From positions 124,001-188,000 of the forward strand of contig CAJQUW010007119.1 of the NCBI GenBank assembly GCA_907163375.1: a DNA stretch of 64,000 nucleotides, written 5' to 3'. This document shows, one piece after another, positions 56,101-62,100 of the stretch. The number at the start of each line of letters is the position of its first letter. Position 1 is the first letter of the stretch. The position numbers were made by a program, and so were the translations under genes. Below the pieces are notes generated by a model. The model searched no databases. It was given only the letters and a program-made list of their open reading frames with translations, and was not told the DNA's origin. This DNA comes from Prostheceraeus crozeri (Eukaryota; Platyhelminthes; Polycladida; Euryleptidae).

Positions 56101-59100
56101 TCCTTTGTCACCACCAGCCTTTCTTCTCCGGGTTGCCGAGGGCTGATTGTAATAGGCTCTGCATGATTCACTGTTGTTTCTTTTAGAGATTCCTAAAGAG
56201 AAGTGATTCAAAGCATCAATTGATCCATCGAATAAAGGAATAAAAACTTCACAGGTTATATAGCTTTGAAATCAAAAAGAGGTTCTTGTGATATTACAAC
56301 TTCAACGCACGGCAGTCGTTAACATTAATTAGTCCATAAGCCGTGTAGTGAGAAACTAACATGAGAAATGCCTCTTAAGAAGTTCTGCGATTTTTTGCCA
56401 GCTTTGACAAATAAGAGCATCTTGCTGAGAAACACAAGTCATGTCAATAAGGCATGTGAAAAATCGTATTGCTACAAGCTTCTGAGAAATGGTTCGTCAA
56501 ACCAGCGCACCAATCAAAGACCAAACTCACTCGAGCAAGAACGAGAACTTCATGATCCGATGAATGCATGCAGTCGAACTTTGTGAGTGACATCCTATAT
56601 GTGATGTGAGAAAATGCTAGGATTGCATGTTAAGGACAACAAGTCAAGGGCAAATCGGTGTTCGATCACACACTGCACGGCCTATATCGACTAGCCTCAG
56701 TTTTTCATGCTGCCGACCAGTGGATACCAGCACACGAAGCAGCCGAAGTACAGAGCGTTTTGGCTGATTAAAAATTAAAATAATTGCACAAAAAAGTTAG
56801 CCTATTTTCAAATGTAATTTTCGTGTTGAAATCCTGGTTCAATTTTAATAAACGATATACCATATGAAATCTTATGTTCCATAGATTATTTTGGCATACA
56901 TTTTGCTTTCCTAAGTGGTCAGTTGTGGTCAGTAGGCCTTCTGAAAGAAAATTAAGCGTTTTCTTTGATGCAGGATTTTAACATGAAGACGACAGAATTT
57001 TTTAATGAAAATTGACAGACAGTGTGAACTATCACTCAGCTTCATCATGATGCGAAGATTTTAAGATTCGTTGAATGTACAAAAGGATACAGCACAAATA
57101 AGTTTTACCGAAAAAATGCTGCTAAAAAAGTCTGACATCATTTTTTCATTGATGAAGGTGCTCAGTTTCAATAAACTTTATGCCATGTGAAAGGATGTGT
57201 TTAGTACTTTGATTTGGCAGAGCGATTAGGTTGTGTCTGATCAGTTGTGGTCAGCAGACATTAAAGTCTGAATTTTTGGTCAATTCATTCACCGATGCCT
57301 ACAGATTTAACTACGCAAAACAGAAAATTAAGATTATCACCATTGAATCAGGCTCGTGCTAAGCTTTCAGATGATAAGATTTGTCTCGAATTCGGACAAC
57401 ATTTGGTACAGGTTTACTCAATTAACACGTTTGCTTGATTTTTCGCTAACTTTCGAGTTAAAAATGTTTTTAACGGTCAACTGCACACAACGTAATAACT
57501 TTTGCTGTATGAACGCTGGCGCTTTCGAGTTTGGGTTTAAAAGAATGCTGGTGTTATAAGCTCCAAGAATATGTACGTTTATCACGATCTGCCCATCTGT
57601 TCACTGGCAAACTTCAAATTCGTAATGTTCCCATATTCAGCCATCGGGTGAGTCATCATTTCCTTCGATGGAGGTCAGGATTTCGAATCCTTGATCTGCG
57701 CGCACACAAAGGCTTGGCGTCAGACTGAGACTCGCCACCTGTTCACAAACAATAGCAATCTTTCATCACGTCGTAGTTGCTGCGCCCGATAAGTGAATCG
57801 ACAAGACTTTTAGCAGCTCATTCAATGATGACAGGAAACGGGAGCAGTTACATGCTTGAGTTGATGCTAAAAACAGCTTTCGTCTCTCCTTGAAATTTAT
57901 TGACCAGATTAAAATAGTTAATTAAAAGATATGTACAACCCCATAAATGATCAGCTATGATATGATCATGAATAATTTTTCTTATCACTAAATACTTCAT
58001 TTAATTAGACACACCACACTGTTTCGTAGATCAAGCAAGTGTCTCGGCTGATCAAATGAATAATTCAGTAATCAATTACATGAGCTTAAGCAGCTTACGG
58101 TTACATTTGATGAGAATAAGCAAGAGATAAAAGAGCCGAGTTGTGCAACGATTTAGGAAACGGACTGTAGTTCCAGTCATCTCACAGAGGAGACACACTG
58201 TCCATCAACAACGCCGCCTAAGCTGATATTCGTCGTGCTGTATTCCGCATGATGGAACTGTGAGGGTCTTGACCGCAGCAACTCTTTTGGCGTCCAACTG
58301 CACACTAGCCATTGTCCACTGCCACGACTGTGAAGAGGAAGATAATTGAGAGAATCATGAGGAAGATTATTAACACCTATGATGTGGCGCAATCCTATGA
58401 CAATTCGAGTTGATCGCCAAAAACAGAAGCGTGTTTATAATTGTCATCGTTGTTGAAAACAGGTTGGATCGCTTCTTGAAGACTTTAATGGCTCGATAAA
58501 GACAAAAGTTAGCAATGTACAATAAAATCCGCCAGTACTTCGTGCCACTGACACTTCTATGGGCGCTCTGATTTAGTGATTCCGACACAGACTATTAAAC
58601 GCCGCCAGCAATGGAACTAAGTTCACAAAGTTCACTGATGAGTTACGATCCACAAATTGCGAAAGACAGAGATATCTACAGAGAGAACAGCAAAAGTCAA
58701 GCAGCAGCCTAAAAGTGCAAGAATATTTGACTAAGAAGATATTTAACAACCTCGGTTGGCTAATATAATAGCCAACGCACAAACAATAGCAACCAGAAAT
58801 AGAAGAAAAGTTAGATAGACTCGGATAGCTAATAGCACAACGCACAAAATGAGTGTACTACACTTAGAAATTAGGCAATTCATATTTTCTGTTTATGGAT
58901 GGTTTGAGTAATTTAATGAAACGAGCTTCGCTAAGACGACAATCAACGGCATTGCTGCTAATATCGATAATATCTAAATCAAAGTGGGAAAGGTCGATAT
59001 CATTGTAATTATGTATTTTGCTACCATGCTCATATAGTGCGTTCTTTTTATTTTTGTTATTAATGTCGCGTTTATTGAAAGGGCGATTGGTCTGCCCAAT

Positions 59101-62100
59101 ATAACATTCATTGCAGAAGTTACAGGTAAGTTTGTAAACCACAAAGCGGTCCGAACAAGAGTAGTTTCTAGGTAATATGCCACATAGATGACAATTAGTA
59201 TGTTTGTTTCTATTTTGTTTTTTGTTAATGACGCTTTCTAGCTTAGGACCTGGTTTGCTAACTAATCTAATGGGTAGGTCGCATTGTTTTATAAGTTTGT
59301 TAAGTTTACGATTACAGCTATCACTGATATAATTTACGACAATTGTCGTAATCTACACTACATATAATCTAACTACAATAATCTACTACAATTGTCGTTT
59401 GGCGCTACCAGTATTGTGCTTTGGGATCTCAGGTCCCTCATTATGACGCTTGCAGTCCCGTGCATGAGGATCGCCTCCTAAATCGAAAGTTAAGGGAAAA
59501 TCGTCTGAGATGGTTTGTTCACCTTCAAAGAATCCCCAACTGCAGGTGGGCGTAGAGAGTGACCGATCTCGAGATATCGGAACCCAGTATGAAAGAATTA
59601 GGTAGAAAATTAAGAAGGACAAGGAACTGCTGCATCTTAACTATCGACTTACTCAAGACCGAGCAGAGTAGAGCCCATTCAAGTCAAATGGAATAGACGT
59701 AACCCAAACGTCGCACCCTCAAACCTGGGGTTCGACTGACAAGTGAGAAGCAATTTAAATGCCATGGAATAATTTGTAAATATAGTGTAGTGCGAGAAAT
59801 ATAGCAACAAGAGAACTGATTGCCCTTCGCTTATCATACTAGCAGCGGCTACTATGTGGAAACAATACATGACGTTAGCTGAAAAAGTCTAGTAGCAGCA
59901 AGACTGCTGCGTGAGTGCTTGTTATTAGTTTTGATCAATTAATAGCCTCGCTCCTTCCGAATGCAGGTCACTTCAAATGAGCGCTTTATTCATTTATGTA
60001 GATTGAGCTTTCTGCATAATATTTAATTAGTTGGACTTACTAATACCTCGTTTGTAACCGAAAACTTCGTCTCGGGAGGCTCCCGGATGACGTAGTAGTC
60101 AACATTGTTTCCAATATTCGGCGCTTCTTTTATTGGCATCTGTGTAATGGTAGAAGGGTTAATATAGAGAATTTGACTGATAGAAGAACCTGTAAAAATA
60201 TGCTTTACTTACGGATTGCACCCCTTCCCCCGACGGATTTAAATCATCGCGAAGTTCTCGGATTCTTGAATTATCAATGCTGCTTTGACGGCTTGACGCT
60301 TCTATGTGAGGCTCCTGTGACATGACAGAAAGGCATAAAATATAGACTTACAATTAATGAGCATGTGAACATGAAAGAATTATAATCTTAATAAATTAGG
60401 ATTTTGTGACATCTCAAGTTTGGACTTTCAGCTTTACCTCGATTTTTATGTTACTTCTTACTACTGACTTAATTCGATAGTAGTCACGTCATTTTTGAAT
60501 ATGAAAAAGATCTCCTTGCTAAATCTCCTTGACTGACTATAAATTATACTATTTATTTATTCAAATACACCAATAAGTGCAATAGACTACCATGGCAGGA
60601 TAATTGACAGTTACATATACATGAACAGCTACATTTGATATACACACTGTGTTACACTGCATGAACAGTTACAATATTATTACATAAAATGTCAAACAGT
60701 TTACAATTAAACATTTTCAGAGAGAGAGCTGGAGACAGCGATTTTTTCAGGAAGTGCGTTCCAGTCATCCACAGTTCTTTGAGAGAAAAAATTAAGCCGA
60801 GTGTTACTACTGCACGGTTGTCTGTAGAGTTTCAGAAAGTGATCACGAGTGTTTGGCACATTCGGATCAAATAAGTACTTGGAATTTGGATCACAGGGCA
60901 TGCGGTGATTCATCATTTTGAATTCTTACACGACGTCCAATAGTCGACATTCGAGGTGTGGTAGATTAAAATCTCTTGGTCGTCCTTCGTGTACTTAATT
61001 TTTAGTAGGCCCTACACTTAATTTTTTTACACAGACTTGTACATAAACTAATACGATAGTTTCTACTTTCTATCATGTAGCAAAACAAGAAAATCAGATG
61101 ATCGCAAGAGGCTTCTACACTATCATATTTAACACTATCAAAGTAACATGGCCTTGACGTTGTTAGCTTTTATATTCACTCATTCACAGAAATCGAACGA
61201 ACATAAAACACCACAAAATATTGATTTGTTTTTTAACTTTCCAAATTAGGTCTCGCAAAATTCCGAAAAATCGGTGAAGGAGGAGGCTTGAATGCACAAT
61301 TTGAAAGGTTTGCATACACGAATGTATTTTTAAACGTTCGGAAGTCCACATTTTTCCAAGACATTTGTATAACCTTTCGTTTCGATCACTTTTACACGGG
61401 ACGACATATCTGGCCATAATAGTCCGGCAGCCAGAACGAGTTCCTTCAGGGAACGAGGCGGAAATTGAGATTTTCACAGAATGATGTACACCCTATGCCT
61501 ACTACGAATCGGCGTATCTGCTGAGTTCTAGTGAGTTCCTCTTCTTGTCAGACAGGATAAAAAACACATGGAAATCCAATGGGACGCAGATTGCAATTTT
61601 TGGCTTAAGTGAAATTTCCTATGTTTTCTCTGATTAAACAAAAAGTACTAATCCGATAGTTATAATTTTTGACATGGAATGTCTTCAGTTCATTTCCTAT
61701 GATGTGCATGTGCTTTTATCATGCTTCTAATCGACAATGCATGTGAGAATGTGGTTGAATGTGGATAAAGTTGCTCAAAATGTTTGCGTTTGCCGACATT
61801 AAAAGGCTCGCCAAATCTAGATGTGTTTAGCTTTATAGACAAGGGTGCATGAAAATGAAAGGAAATGACCTGAAGGCATTCCATTTCAAAAATTGTGACT
61901 ATGGGATTAGTACTTTTCGTTTAATCAAAGAAAACATTGGAAATTTCATTTCAGCCAAAAATTGCAATGTGCGTCCCATTGGATTTCCATGTGTTTTTTA
62001 TCCTGTCTGACAAGAAGAGGAATCACCAAAACTCGGCAGACGTGCCGATTCGTAGTAGGCATAGGGCGTACATCATTCTGTGAAAATCTCACTTTCGGCC

